From contig WWBZ02000073.1 in assembly GCA_011503125.2 (NCBI GenBank), positions 3,038,001 to 3,102,000 of the forward strand: DNA of 64,000 bases, in the 5' to 3' direction. Source of the DNA: Botryosphaeria dothidea. Taxonomy: Eukaryota > Ascomycota > Dothideomycetes > Botryosphaeriales > Botryosphaeriaceae. Both the position numbers and the translations under genes were made by a program. Shown piece after piece: positions 42,976-55,500 of this stretch; position 1 is the stretch's first letter, and every line of letters begins with the position of its first letter. The notes under the pieces are model-generated. The model searched no databases, had not been told where the DNA came from, and saw only the letters and a program-made list of their open reading frames with translations.

Positions 42976-45900
42976 GCTCGTTGATGTGGCCGCCGGAACG
43001 CAGCCAGTAACGGAAGGTCGTCACGCTCGACGAGAGCTTGGAGAGGAATCGGGCCATGAACGCAGAGCAAAGAACTCTTCTTCGACGGCTTCGACTCCAG
43101 ATAAAAGAGAACAGGAGATTGGTTGTGCTCGAGTCGTGGTCTGACAAGCGAAAATCCCGAGATCGATGTGACGATGATGATTGCGGAGAAGAGTCAAACG
43201 GGTGGTGGGTGGTACAGACTGTTCAAATAAAGTGTAGCGACGAGCGGTGGGTGGCCGCAGAGGGGCTTATAGGCGACAAGCCCCGGGGTCTCGACCATCA
43301 GCTCTCGCAATGGACTGCGGGTGGATTGGGCGTCAACGGCGTCGAAAGCTGGTTTGCAAGCCTGACGTTCAAGGGGACCCCTTCATCTGTAACCGTCGGC
43401 TGCTGCGAAGGGTTTAGAGCATCTTCGACGCTTTGGGCTGCCGGCCATGGATTCGGGCCTTTGCGCAGCTCTCATCCATGCCTCCGCGCCTGCCGCCTTG
43501 CCCAACCGGGTAGCATCCAGCCTCGTTCGGGCAGTGCCTGGAGATCATCCGGCCCTCCACCCGCTCGCTTGCCAAGCCGAGATCGACGGCAGAGAGAGTT
43601 TTCCTGCTTTCGAGTCGTGCCCGACATCTCGTTTGCGGCACGGGGAAGGATTCGATGCTAGCCGTGTAGCGCGCACCCAACGCCCGCTGTAGAGCTCTCC
43701 TGCGTCTGAAGGGCGGGGTTGGGTGTCGACGAGGCATCCATTCACATACTACTCACACCTATGCAGCCTTCCGCACACAAATCACCATCTCTGACACCCG
43801 ATAAGAGCAGCACGCCCCGTGTGCGCAGCGGGGATCATGATCGCCTCAAAGTATAACGACAATTATCGTGCTCTCCGCCCGCGACGACACCCAGCTCGCA
43901 ACACCTCCACCTCCCCTGTAGCCCGAGCGAATAGGCGAGCACGCCGCAAGCCGCTCGCCGCACTTACTGCTCTCTCCCCTGCACATACGCTCCCTCACCT
44001 CCGCCGATCGCTTCGTCCCCCGACTCACGCACTTCCACCCTTCCCCGTCCAATCACGCGCCCCCATCACCTCAGCTGAAAACCCAGTCTTCCGGATGTCC
44101 TTCCGCCAAGCACAACAATCACCTTTTTCACACTCTTCCCTCGCCCCGCCCCGCCAAACACGATCGTGATCACGAGCGGCCATAACACCACAGCCCACCG
44201 GCCGGCCGCGCTTCCGTCCGCCGCGTCGTTAGCCTCACCGTCCCGCCCTCGCCGCCGCGCGCCCTGCCCGCCGGCCGTCCGCCCACCCGTTCAGCTACTA
44301 CTTATTCGGACCGCTTTGCTCGTGCCGTCCGCGACGGCGCGACGAACGGCGCCGCGGCAGGGCAGCAACGCTCACTGACGCTGACGACGCGCTCGCCTTC
44401 TGGATGCCCATCCACCCTCGTCGATTCCTCGATGCCGCGTACGCCATCGTGCCTCAGCACGCGACTCGGTGAGGCGCGGCAGTGAGGCTCGCGCTCGCCT
44501 TTCTTTTCTTCTGCGCGGGAGAGCGAGGAACGGCGAGCAGGGGGACACCGCAGCCGACGGATAGCGCTAAATGCGAGATGCCCACCAACGGGTCGGAAAA
44601 TCAATTTAACATTACCAAGAAAGTAGAAGCACTCTGCCGGACGGCTTTGTCAGTAACAATGCGATACATCCGGATGAATGCTTCCACTTCCCGACGAAGT
44701 TGCGTTTTCAGAGACCCACCACCGCCAACCACCGCCTGCCCGTACCGCGGGGGAGGGGAGGAACGCGCGTGTATCTCGCTTCCCGCCGCCGAAACAGGTA
44801 AGCCTTGAGCACGCTTCCTTTTTTTTTTGTTTTTCCTTTTTTTTTCCTGCAGCCGCTTCTGGTCGCGGTCGTTGTGGCGGGTGGCGCTGCGCCTCGTCTC
44901 CCGTCCTCTCCCCTATCGCGAAAAAAAAAAATCCCCGAGCGCGGCAATTCCTTTTTGCGGAGCGGCAGGGTGAGCGGAGTTTTTATGCGCATCGAGCTTC
45001 ATTCCGGGGGAGAGGGTGTTTGAGGCTGTGGCGGTGGATGCAGATGCTCCCGGATTCGTGGTCCTCCGGCCGGCGGGTGTGACGCGGGCTCGGGACGCCC
45101 TCGGCTGCCGCTTTTCGGGCCGGGGGGGGGGGGGGGGGGGGTGTTGTGTGTCGTTCTCTTTGCGATGCCATTGGTGTGGAGGTATGGTGTTCGTCGAGCA
45201 CGGATGCGTTGGGTGATGGCCAGGGTGCAAGGGATGTCCAATTGGGACGCCGATGCCGTGGGGCTGGGAGGGCGCGTCTCCAGGGCTCGGGGTGGGATCA
45301 TCGTAGCATGAACTTGGGTATCCTCGTTCGATGGGTGGGTGGCGGTGGTTGAAGATCTGGATGTGTGAGGGAGCGGGGGAGGTGCGCCGGATGCACTTGC
45401 CTTGGCGGTTGGATTCGATCGACTTCTTCTGGCGCGCCTTCCCTCGAACCAACAAAATGGAAGGAGAGGTGAGAGAACAGGAACATCTGATCTTGCACTG
45501 CGCTCTCCCTTCCCGTCACACACCTGCCAGAATCGACGAATCCCAGACCAAAGTCAGCACCGTGACATCGACAAGCAAGAAGTTAGCGCGTGCGACCCGC
45601 AGCCACAGATGTCTTTCTGCGGAGGTGGTGGAGATGGCAGCCAACAGGGGCACGGGGGCTCGTCTGCATCTTCATGTTTGCTTTTTTTGGTCCCGCCTCT
45701 ACGGCTGCGTCGTTGCCCGAAAAGCCGCCTGGATCTTCAGGAAAGGATCGAGCTCGGACACGGAGGCGAAGGGAAGCTCTCCGTCAGTCGTAAGACGAGA
45801 CATCCTCCTTGAACGTAGCGATGTTTCTACGAATAGCCCGTAGTGCGGCTGAGCAGCATAGAGTTGGAGGCGTGATGGAGGAGGCGAGTGGCTGTGCCGC

Positions 45901-46955
45901 TGATTGGTTCCTGTGCTGTTGGTCCTCGCTGCGGCGTTGTCGATCGCGTGCGATAGATGAAGAAGTGGTGGGAGAGGAATGCGGAATGTTTCACTATATT
46001 GGCGGAGAACCTGCAAGACCTGCGTGGCGCTCTGTTATCTTACGACTATCGAACGTGTTAAGGGCATGGAGGGTCAAGGGCGAAAAGGAGTAATAGATTG
46101 AGTATGCTCATGGCTATATTCGTTAAAGAAAGAAAAAAAAAAAAAAGGAAAGAATGCATATCGGAAGGAGCGAAAGGGCCAGATGCCGTTGCAGATGAAA
46201 TGGTGACTTTTTTTTTGAGACAAGGGAAAGACCGAGCGGAAGCTTCGTGCGTGGGCTCTTCTCGAACGTTAGCGAAAGAAGTGGCCGCGTTCGCGCTATT
46301 ACAATAATAGTATAGGACCAAGGAAAGCATGTGACTAGAGACTGCAGAAATGGAAGAAGCAGACCGAGGCGAAGGAGATGTCGTCGGCAGAGGCGGTGCA
46401 GCGCGCAGCGCGGAGTGCGGTGAGCAGTCGCAGACAATCCCCCTTTCCTTTAAGTGGGATCTGCGAGGCGGCGGCAGAGTATTGCACGCCTGAAAATACA
46501 ACCGTGGTATCGCGTCCTAGCCGTGCAAACGGAAATGAGAAAAAGGAATGGAGGATTAAGCGCTGGTAGGAGCGGTGCGGAGCGATCGTCAAGCAATGCT
46601 TCTTCATGCGCGGCGCGGGGACGTTGAAGGTAGTGCGCTTTGGGGAAGGTTGGTAGCCGTGGTCGGTGCGACGCCGCGCGTGCATAGTAGGCTTCATATA
46701 ACGCGCGCGCCGGCCTCCCCAATAGTCGATCGATAGCCTCTTTGACTTGCTTTTCTAAGTGTGGTGCTCTCATCCGGTCGGTCGTAATGTTTGAGGACTG
46801 CCAGCGTCCCTGCCGAGAGGCTCAACCTGCAAACCCAGACCTCGGCAGCCGGTGAGAGCATTTTCTGACATGGCCGTTGCTGCGGCCTCCAACGTGCCAA
46901 TTTTCCAGCGGGGTGGTAAGAAACAGGTGTGGCAAAGCGATCCGCCATTGGCGCT
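42976..46955. other. gene-poor, partly GC-rich region
   Basis: About 4 kb with many overlapping frames in all phases, typical of GC-rich non-coding DNA, and no recognisable domain. Notable sequence features are the G20 tract at 45122-45141, T/A tracts near 44818-44846, 44921-44930 and 46134-46146, and CT-rich stretches. It may hold promoters or an unrecognised transcript. Confidence 0.5.
45122..45141 (+). repeat. G20 homopolymer
   Basis: Twenty consecutive G follow TTCGGGCC. It is a length-unstable tract and can form a G-quadruplex. Confidence 0.9.
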
Positions 46956-47399
46956 TCAGCGTTTGCCTTCGCCGAGAAATTCCGCAATCGATTGAACGTA
47001 GAAACCCTTCGGAGAGCTGTGCGCGAAATCAAAGCTGAACCCGCCCCATTTGCCATAGCCTCCGGGCGACGGGGCGCGCTCGCTGTCAACGCTACGTTTG
47101 GAGTTGGAGCTGGGAATATGAAGGACAGTTGTGCGGAGTTGATCATTCGTAGCGCTGCTGGTAGAAGACCTCGAAGTCCATGAGGGCTGCTTCTTCAAGG
47201 TTTTGGTGCCAATGGACGAGATTGGGGAGGCGAAGGAGCTGGTGGTAGAGCTTGACGATGGTCGCGGCTCATAAGCGAAAGCAGTTGTGGCGGTGGGCTT
47301 AGGCCACACCCGTTTTGGAACAGTGATTGGAGAAGGAACGGCAGCGGGAGGCGACGGCGAGTTGGACCTCCGCAGAGCGAGTGTGCCGATGGAAGGCAT
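46956..47399 (-). CDS. hypothetical Ser/Pro-rich protein
   Basis: A 147-codon frame from ATG 47399 on the minus strand. The first 100 residues are Ser, Pro and Thr-rich with several basic clusters ('LRRSNSPSPPAAVPSP', 'TKTLKKQPSW'), and the end is more ordered ('GKWGGFSFDFAHSSPKG'). It is probably disordered. No family is recognised. Codon use is plausible and there is no internal stop, but splice or promoter support is lacking, so it may not be real. Confidence 0.35.
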   Translation of the reverse strand: MPSIGTLALRRSNSPSPPAAVPSPITVPKRVWPKPTATTAFAYEPRPSSSSTTSSFASPISSIGTKTLKKQPSWTSRSSTSSATNDQLRTTVLHIPSSNSKRSVDSERAPSPGGYGKWGGFSFDFAHSSPKGFYVQSIAEFLGEGKR

Positions 47400-47414
47400 G
47401 TTGGTGGACGTCAA

Positions 47415-49345
47415 GTCGATGGTAGAAAAGAGAGACAGCGGTCGGGAGGTCGGCGACAGCCACAGGCAGCTTCAAGCCACAATGAGAGAGAGTGCTTTGA
47501 GGTGGTCAGAACAGGGCGTCTACTGTGGCTGTTGAGCCTTACATGTATGTCGGGCGCCTCGGTCACAGCCACATTACAAAAATAGTCGGGCGATGGGGCT
47601 GAAACAACAAGAGGTGGGCGAAAGGGCACGTAGGGCTGAGAATTCACAAGGCAAGGAGCACAGTCCGGGACTTTGAAGGCGCACTGCGCGCTATAACGTC
47701 TTTCGGACGCCCCGCGCAGCGGTGTGAAACGGCAGGGCTGAGGTCGTGATGGCATTTAGTGTGTGCAGATGATAATGATGGGCCTCGTTTAGGCCGGGAT
47801 GCCTGGGAAGCGCTGTCGTGAAGTGTGACATCAACGGCAGCTCGAAAGGTGAGAAACAGAGTGAAATGCCGGGCTTAGAGTTTCCTGAACGGGCGAATCA
47901 GCGGCGGTGCCGGCTGGAAAAGGCAAGGATCCGAACAGTGGAGTGGATCCGAGAGGTCGTATTTGACAGCCCTAAGGCATCTCAGCCACACGCCAAGGTG
48001 TTTCTCACCCTCGTTGCGAGACGGAAACATCGTCACGAGTGGATTGAACACGAGAGCCTATGTGAAGCGCCGACATATAACTGGGGACGCGTGCGGCGTG
48101 GAAGACATAAGAGTGGGAGAGGAACATGACCTTTCCCGAGACTTCCGCGAAGCCGTTGCAGGGCGCTGAGTAAGGCAAAGCACGTTGTCTCGCGTGCACT
48201 TGCTGACCGTTGAAGCTTCTCTCGACTGCGAATCAGCCACCAGGTAACGGCGGAAAGTATGCTGTCATTCTGAGCGTTGGCAAATAAGAGCGTACGCCAC
48301 ATCGAACGACAGAGAAGGCAGGCTTGGAGGTCGAGGAGCGCGTCGGGAATCGACAAGCGCGGCGATTGAATCCAGCGTGTGCAGGCCACGCGGCGGCCAC
48401 GACCGAGGCGGTCGACGTTTTTAGAAAGATGAGTCTCTGATGATCATTTCGGCCTGGTCTGGCCTGAGCAACGGCTGATGGAGAGCAGAACAAGAGTCGG
48501 TCGGCAGCCAAGACGACGACGACGACGAGGTGTTTGCAAGCGGTCGCAGGCGCAGTGAGACCTCTGGGCAGTGCGGATCATTAGAGGATACGAGAGCTGT
48601 GGGTGCGAGTCAGGATAGGGGGAGGCCTGGGTTGCGACGGATGTTCATGAGGCTCTAGGCCGCGGCCGCGTCGACTGCCGCGAGAGGTAAAGGGGCAGAT
48701 ATTGGCTTAGTCCCGAAGTGGAGCGTGTCATTTGGCCGGTGGAGGCACGCAGATGAGGCTCGAGAGCGGCTGCGAAATTTCGGTGCGGACTTTCTTTCAA
48801 CCCGGCCGGCTCCTCCTCCACCTTCTCCACCACCGCCCACCTCCAGAGCCGCGCGCTGCCCTGCGCCGTCTGCGATCGTCGTCCCCCCTGAGTTTTGCCA
48901 GCCAATCGAGCCGCCCGTCATGCGCGTCCGGCGGCCCGTTTCGCTGGCCTACGCCGCAACCGGCAACGCACGCCCATCACCGCCTCGAACGGGCATCGGC
49001 ATTCCCTCTTGCGACGGCAGCACTGGGCCAGCAATTACGCCTTCTGCGGCGCCAGGAACAGGCAGGCCAAGCCGGTTCCCTGCCGGCGCTTGCCGGAATC
49101 AGCTGCAGCGCCTTGTAGGGCTATCCAGCACTGTCATCCCCAAGTGATCGGCCTCTCCTGCTTGTCTGCGTATATCTACCGCCCAACCCTTCGCTTGGCT
49201 GCTGTCTTTCCTCCTCACCCCTCACGGCAAACGCAGCCTTCCCTTTTCTTTTCCCAACCTCGTCACTCGTTTTACGAATTGGGTTTGCGCATTTGTACTT
49301 ACACTCATTAATTTTCTAATACACCAAAAAACCCCATAATCCATA
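47415..49345. other. long upstream region of the mucin gene
   Basis: About 1.9 kb without supported coding sequence. The final 250 bp are pyrimidine-rich (CTTTCCTCCTCACC, CCCTTTTCTTTTCCC), as in leaders of strongly expressed fungal genes. Confidence 0.5.
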
Positions 49346-51579
49346 ATGGCCTACCGCGGTTCCTTCGCCGCCGCCATGCTCATCGCGAGCTCGGCGGCCT
49401 CTCCCCTCCTTAACGCCAACGTTGGCGCCAACGTCCTCGGCCTGGCCAACGTCGACGCCGCTCTCAACGTCGGCGGCAGCGCCTCGTCCACCACCAGCGC
49501 CCCGGCCACCCTGTCCACCTGCGGTGCTACCTGCAACGTCCCCTCCTCCCCCGGTGGCTGCCGCGACCAGTGCTTCCTCAAGGCCCTGGCCGAGGTTTGC
49601 GTCAACGACACTCCCGAGTGCCGTTGCCAGAACTCGGTCTTCCTCAAGGCCAAGGTCGATGCCTGCGTTGACCTTGTTCCCCTCAACGCCTGCCTGGACA
49701 TTGACCTCACCCTCTTCGGCAGCACCTGGGACGAGTCCTGCACCTGCATCGAGAACGCCCAGAAGTCTGGCAACTGCGGCAAGGAGGAGGCCGCCACTTT
49801 CTCGAGCGCCACCACCATCGTGAGCGCCACGCCTACTCCTGACGCTGGCAACCCCGCCTCGACCCCCGCCGGCTCGCCCTCTGTCGCCGTTGACACGCCT
49901 TCCTACACCCCGGTCGACACTCCCTCGACTGCTGTCGACGTTCCCGTCCAGACTCCTGCAGGTTCGCCTTCGGTTGCTGTTGATACTCCCGTCTACACCC
50001 CGGCCGACTCGCCTTCGGTTGCTGTTGACACGCCTGTCTACACTCCCGCCAGCACCCCCTCCGTGGCTGTTGACACCCCGGTGTACACCCCTGCGCCCTC
50101 TTCCGCCGTTGATGGCGAGAACGTGAACCAGGCTGCCGAGACCCCCTCGGGCGTCTCGACCGTCTACGCCACCAGGGTCAACACCATCACCTCGTGCGCT
50201 GCCACCGTCACCGATTGCCCGGCTTCCGAGAAGACTCACGAGCACATTGTCACCGAGGTCGTCCCTGACTACACCACCATCTGCCCGGTCACTGCTACTG
50301 AGACCGGCAGCGGCTCCGTCCCTGCTGGCCCTGCTAGCTCGGCCCCTGCCACCTCGGTCCCCACTGCTCCCGCCCAGTCTGCCCCGGCTCCCTCTGCCCC
50401 GGCCTCTGGCGTCCCCTCTGCCCCGGCTTCGTCGGCCCCGGCCCCCTCTGCTCCTGCTTCGAGCGCTCCCGCCCCGTCGGCCCCGGCTCCTTCTGCCCCG
50501 GCCTCCAGCGCCCCTGCTCCCTCTGCCCCGGCTTCCAGCGCTCCTTCTGTGCCCGCTTCGAGCGAGGTCCACGGCAACACTGTCCCTGCCGAGAGCGCTC
50601 CCCCGGCTGAGCCCACCACCACCTTCCACTCGACCTCTTACACCACTGAGGTCCACACCATCACCCAGTGCGATGCCACGGTGACCGACTGCCCTGCTAG
50701 CTCCACCATTGTCAAGACCTCGTCTGTCCCCGTCAGCCCTGTCCCCAGCAGCCCTGCCGGCCAGCCTTCCGCCCCCGCTAGCCAGCCCGCTTCCTCTGCC
50801 TCGGTCCCCCCTGCGGTCTCCCAGCCTGCTTCCTCTGCCTCGGTCCCCCCTGCGGTCTCCCAGCCTGCTTCCTCTGCTTCGGTCCCCCCGGCCGTCTCTC
50901 AGCCCGCTGGTGAGCCCTCGCAGCCCGCCTCTGCTTCCGTTCCTCCTGCGGTCTCCCAGCCTGCCTCCTCTTCGCAGACCCCCGTCTCCGTTGCCTCGGT
51001 CACCCCCGCCGTCTCTGCTCCCCCGGCTGGCGCTACCGTCATCATGACCACCCAGGTCATCACCGTCACCTCGTGCGGCCCTGAGGTCAACAACTGCCCC
51101 GGCAGCTCCGCTCCCGCAACCCCGACCAACTACTACCTCACCACCAAGGTCACCTCTGGCACCACTCTGACCCAGACCGTCCCCGTCTCTCCTCCCGCGA
51201 CCCCCGCCGTGACCCCCTCCGGCACGCCCTCCGGCACACCCTCCGGCACCCCCGACAAGCCCATCTCGGCCGAGTCGGTCGTCGTCCCCAGCACCCCGGC
51301 CTTCTCCGGCTCCGTCATCGTGCCCCCGCCCGTCGCCCCCTCCGCCGGCATCCCCGCCCGCCCCGGCAACGGCACCGTCAGCTACAGCATCCCCAGCCCG
51401 CCGTGGGCCACCGCCGGCGTCGAGGGCAGCACCCCCGACGTGACCGCCGCCACCTACTCGCCCCCGGCCGCCACCACCCCCGCTGCCTCGGCTACTCCTA
51501 GCCAGTGGACCGGCGCGGCCGGCCGTGTTGAGATTGCCGGCGGTCTGATGTTCGCTGCCGCGGCCATTGCGCTGTTGTA

Positions 51580-51580
<1 letters not shown>
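49346..51580 (+). CDS. GPI-anchored mucin-like cell wall protein
   Basis: Single-exon 744-aa secreted protein. A signal peptide ('SFAAAMLIASSAAS') is followed by an N-terminal Cys-rich domain (residues about 55-150, 12 Cys including 'CRDQC' and 'CRCQN'). It recalls CFEM-like modules but lacks their exact spacing. Then come Pro/Ser/Thr/Ala-rich repeats: about five of the type 'SVAVDTPVYTPA', many of 'SAPAPSAPAS' and four of 'QPASSASVPPAVS'. Between them sit three Cys-pair modules of the form TxxITSCxxxVTDCP (near residues 275, 435 and 570). The C-terminus has a hydrophobic tail ('IAGGLMFAAAAIALL') for GPI attachment. Heavy O-glycosylation and wall anchoring are expected, with a role in adhesion or surface properties. 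Codon bias is very strong (C-ending), which suggests high expression. Confidence 0.9.

Positions 51581-51581
<1 letters not shown>

Positions 51582-51611
<30 letters not shown>
51582..51611 (+). repeat. (GA)n microsatellite
   Basis: About 15 GA units start two bases after the stop of the mucin gene, so they lie in its 3' UTR. Confidence 0.9.
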
Positions 51612-51614
<3 letters not shown>

Positions 51615-52543
51615 GATTTGATTTTTTGACGGATTTTCTTGCGTGATGTTCTTGTTAAGCCTTTTTTTTTTTTGAGTTCGGATCTGTACATATATATACC
51701 TTGGAGCGGATTGTTGATTGAAGCAAGAGAGCGAGGAAGCTGTGTGGAAGTAGAAGTCGTCAAAACAGCGCATTGATTGAGAGAGTGCATTATTCCCCAT
51801 AACCGCCTTTGTCCGCCGCGATTTTCCTTGTGTTTTGCCTGAGTGTTTCGCCTTGCCTGCCTTGTCCTTTCCTTTGTTTGTTGTCCTGCCTACGCGCCAG
51901 TCTTTTCCTTTTTGTCTTGGGGTCTAATACTACTTACTAATGTTGAGCGTCCGCTATTAAGGGACTCAGTCACTGTTCTCCGTTTCCCTCGATGATCGTT
52001 GATGGACGGAATAGGTCTCTGTCATGAGCCTCTTGGGGGAATTTTGATATGTCTGACATTGATCATGCAGATCATTATGCGGACCCAAAAGAATCTACAA
52101 GGATTTCTGTTACTCGGAGTAACTGAAAAATAAACTTCGCTCCACTATATCTTTATCATGCATATCTTAACACAGTATCAGAACGAAACCGGATCTCAGC
52201 TTCTGCATCAACTCGTTCTTACTTTCCCCAACTAATCCATCAATACTTCCACCAATTCCGGACACTGTTGAAGGCTACTTCATAGCCGTCAAGACTTGTG
52301 GGGCAATGACAACGGTTTGGTTCCCCTTCAGGAAGAGTACACAAAATTCCTGCGTCTGACGTTATGATTAGCTAACTCCTTCCCAATACGGGTGGTTAGG
52401 TCTGAAAAGGCGAACTCCTCTCACCTATTCAGATTCTAACAATGCTCGGCTGAACGTGCCTGGAGTTGTGCAGCATCCCCGTCCACTTGGCCTTCCATCT
52501 TTGATTGTCTCATCTTGCCCAATACTTCCCGAACGTGGCCTCG
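51612..52543. other. intergenic, no gene seen
   Basis: Trailer of the mucin gene and about 0.9 kb spacer before the convergent end of the PNP-NACHT-ankyrin gene. No supported feature. Confidence 0.5.
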
Positions 52544-55500
52544 TTATCTTTCACAGACTAAGTCAGGATCTGCTCCACCCTCCAGGAGCACCCGAGTCAT
52601 GCCTTCTTCTGCCCAATGGCCTGCAGCCCCAAGTGCACAACCGTATGCGCCGTTTTGGATATTGGGATCAGCTCCGTGATTCAGAAGCATTTTGGCAATA
52701 TTATCAGCACCACGACGAAAAGCTGCAGAATGCAGGGCAGTCCCGTAATGGCCACCCCGCGCATTGACATCAGCACCAGCATTGAGCAGTAACTGAACAG
52801 TACAAGTGTTGGCTCCGAATGATGCATGATGCAAAGCATACCCATCGTGGCCACCTTCAGCATTGACATCAGCGTCAGCACCAATTAGCATATCAACAAT
52901 CTGTTCGTTGGCCCAGTACGTTGCCGTGTGTAAGGCATACCCGTCATAGTCGTCTCCTCGAGCATTGGCATCGGCGCCTCTTTCGAGAAGCATCCGAACT
53001 ATTTCTGGGGTTTTCTGACGACATGCAGCGACCAAGGGGTGTTGGAATCGTGCGCCCTTAGCATTGACGTCAGCTCCTTTTTCAATCAGCATCCGGACAA
53101 TGCCCTCGTTGCTCTTGTGACATGCCGCGTGCAACGCGTTCCCTGAATCATTGTCGAACTGAACGTTCACCTCAGCCCCGTTTTCAGGTAGGACCTGGAC
53201 AATTTCTTCGCGGCCTCCGCAGCATGCAGCAATCAAAGCATTTCCGTGGTTAAAATTCTCGTTCCGACCTTTGATTTCCCGAAGTTTGTTGAGGTATTCG
53301 AAAAGGAATTCCTGATAGTATCGAGTGCTTGAAGTTTGAGCACACGAGTCGACACCTCCTCTCTCGTTTGCATTAACTCCGCTTGCCAAAAGCTGCTTGA
53401 CGGTCCAGACGAGGCCTGTAGCGGATGCGACATATAATGGAGGGCCCCCATATTGTTGTCCGTATTTACAAGACGTCTTTGATTGAAATTTGAACCCATT
53501 CAAGACCAAAAATCTCATGATGTGGTGGTGGGCGGCTTCTTCTACTCCTTTGGCTTGAGCATGAGCCAGCCACCCTCTCGTGGAGTATCCAGAAAAGGGG
53601 GGCTCTGACTTTAGTTCCATAATCAGGAATTGTAACCATGATCGTGCCAAAGTAGGCAAGACAGACTCCAACAAGAGTTTTCCTTGCTCCCAATTCAGTG
53701 AATTTGGATTGCAATGCTGACTCCAGTAGATCGGAGCAGAGGTAGTCCCTGACCGAGGAATGTGCGATTTGAAGCGTCGTGATGGGGTTTTCTCTGTTCA
53801 AGCCATGGCGTCGGAAGCCATGGTACTTTCGACGGAGACGCTCTGACTCCTTCACGAGACTTGAGATCAAGGTTGAGAGAGATCTCATGCTTGGCATCAA
53901 TCTGTCGCTTCTGATGCAGGACCCGGGTGGACCTCCAGGATCGACTGTTAAAGCATGCAGGACTTCCTCCACACTTAGTGGTCTGTTTGAAAATAATAGG
54001 AGCTGCAAAAGCAGAATAGCGTCCTCTCGATGCCCTTCTGGTACACCTGCCAGGCTCCTAGCATATGTCTCGTCCAGTCCTGATGGCAGATTGTGAAGTG
54101 CGTTGTTCATCGCCTCTTTTGAATTCAGCTTGCCGAACTCGTCCAGCTGTAGGGAGACCCAGCGAAACATGTTGATGTTATTAAAATGAATCGGAGTCAA
54201 GAAGAATCGTTTTCTCACATGACACCGGACTTTTCAATAAGCTTGTTCTCTATTTCTTCCAAGAAAGACAGCCCTGAAAGGGATTGCCAATCCTCAAACC
54301 CGGGATCCCTCTGAAGTCGTTTTCGAATATATGTGCGAATGTCTTTTCTTGCTGACTCGTTCTCTATGCTGAATTTCGACCTTTCAGGAATCCAAGGACC
54401 GAGACATGAATCGAGGTCCATTTGGTGGCTTCTACTGGTCATGATGATCGGATCCTTGCGACCGAATCCTATCCTACAACCATACTAACAGCTCATTCCT
54501 AAGATTAGGCGCAGCAATAGATTCATCAAGTGCGTCCAGTACGATCTTGACGTTATCTGTCTGTCTGGCCATTCGATCAAACGTCTCCACAAGACTGCTT
54601 GTTTGCGGCTGTTTGTCTCCCCTGTTGTGGTCAAACCACAACCTCTCGAGTATCCACTGGGACTTTTTGTTTAAAGAATACAGTTGAATGATGAGTGAAC
54701 GAAGAAGCTGATTGAGTGTTTGCTTTCCAGAATCCCGGAAGTCAAAATAGAAATATAAGCAGTGGTTGGAAAGCTCATGAATGATAACAGACGAAAGGAC
54801 TGTCTTGCCGCTCCCGGATGACCCGTAAATCCAGAGGTGATCAATCTCTTTCTCCAGCCAACTCTTGAATGTTTTGTGTTGGAGGAACCAGCTGTTCGTT
54901 TGCGCATAGGGGACCTGATATCTGTCGCGCATCTCCACGGCGGAATTGTAATTCACGGACGGATCTGCGGGGTTGAGCCAGTTCCGAATCTCCTGATGAG
55001 TCGAATCAAATCCTATTCCTGCATTGCTGAAATAAGTTAAAAAGAAGCTCATGGGTGTGCGGTCGTTGTCGGTGGTAGGAAAAAAGAAAAGATAACCGAC
55101 TCTGAAGTGCCTCTTCCACAGCGTCCAATGCTGTGCGTTCTGCTTCGACCTCAGGCGCCCTAGTAAAATGAAGCAACTCCTTTGCAACTGCGGCTGCTGT
55201 TAAAGTAGCATAATCGTGCCAAGTGTCATTCTTGTGCGAGTCGGCATAGTCGCTAATGCCTCGAATAACCAGGCATGGGAAGTTGTTCATAAGGCCAGCT
55301 GCCTCCATCTCAAAACATACGCAAACACCTGTGTTCTCCTTATTCAGCTGATCGGCGATCTTGTCTCTTAACTGAGCATGTTTGATGACCTTGTCACCGG
55401 AAGCGATGAGGCCGTAGTGGATTTTCGGTGTGCATGGTGCGGTTCGATCTAGTCGCTTTATCGCTTTTCCTTGACTGCAAAAGGGACAATCGTCGGATTG

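Noticed and set aside
44913..45523. Overlapping Pro/His-rich minus-strand frames near the G20 tract
   Set aside because: Long frames are expected by chance in GC-rich DNA. Translations are low complexity and differ wholly between phases.
49316..51790. 824-codon minus-strand open frame over the mucin gene
   Set aside because: It is a Gly/Arg/Asp-rich shadow of the Pro/Ser/Ala-rich, C-ending codons of the plus-strand gene. It has no domain and opens at no convincing start.
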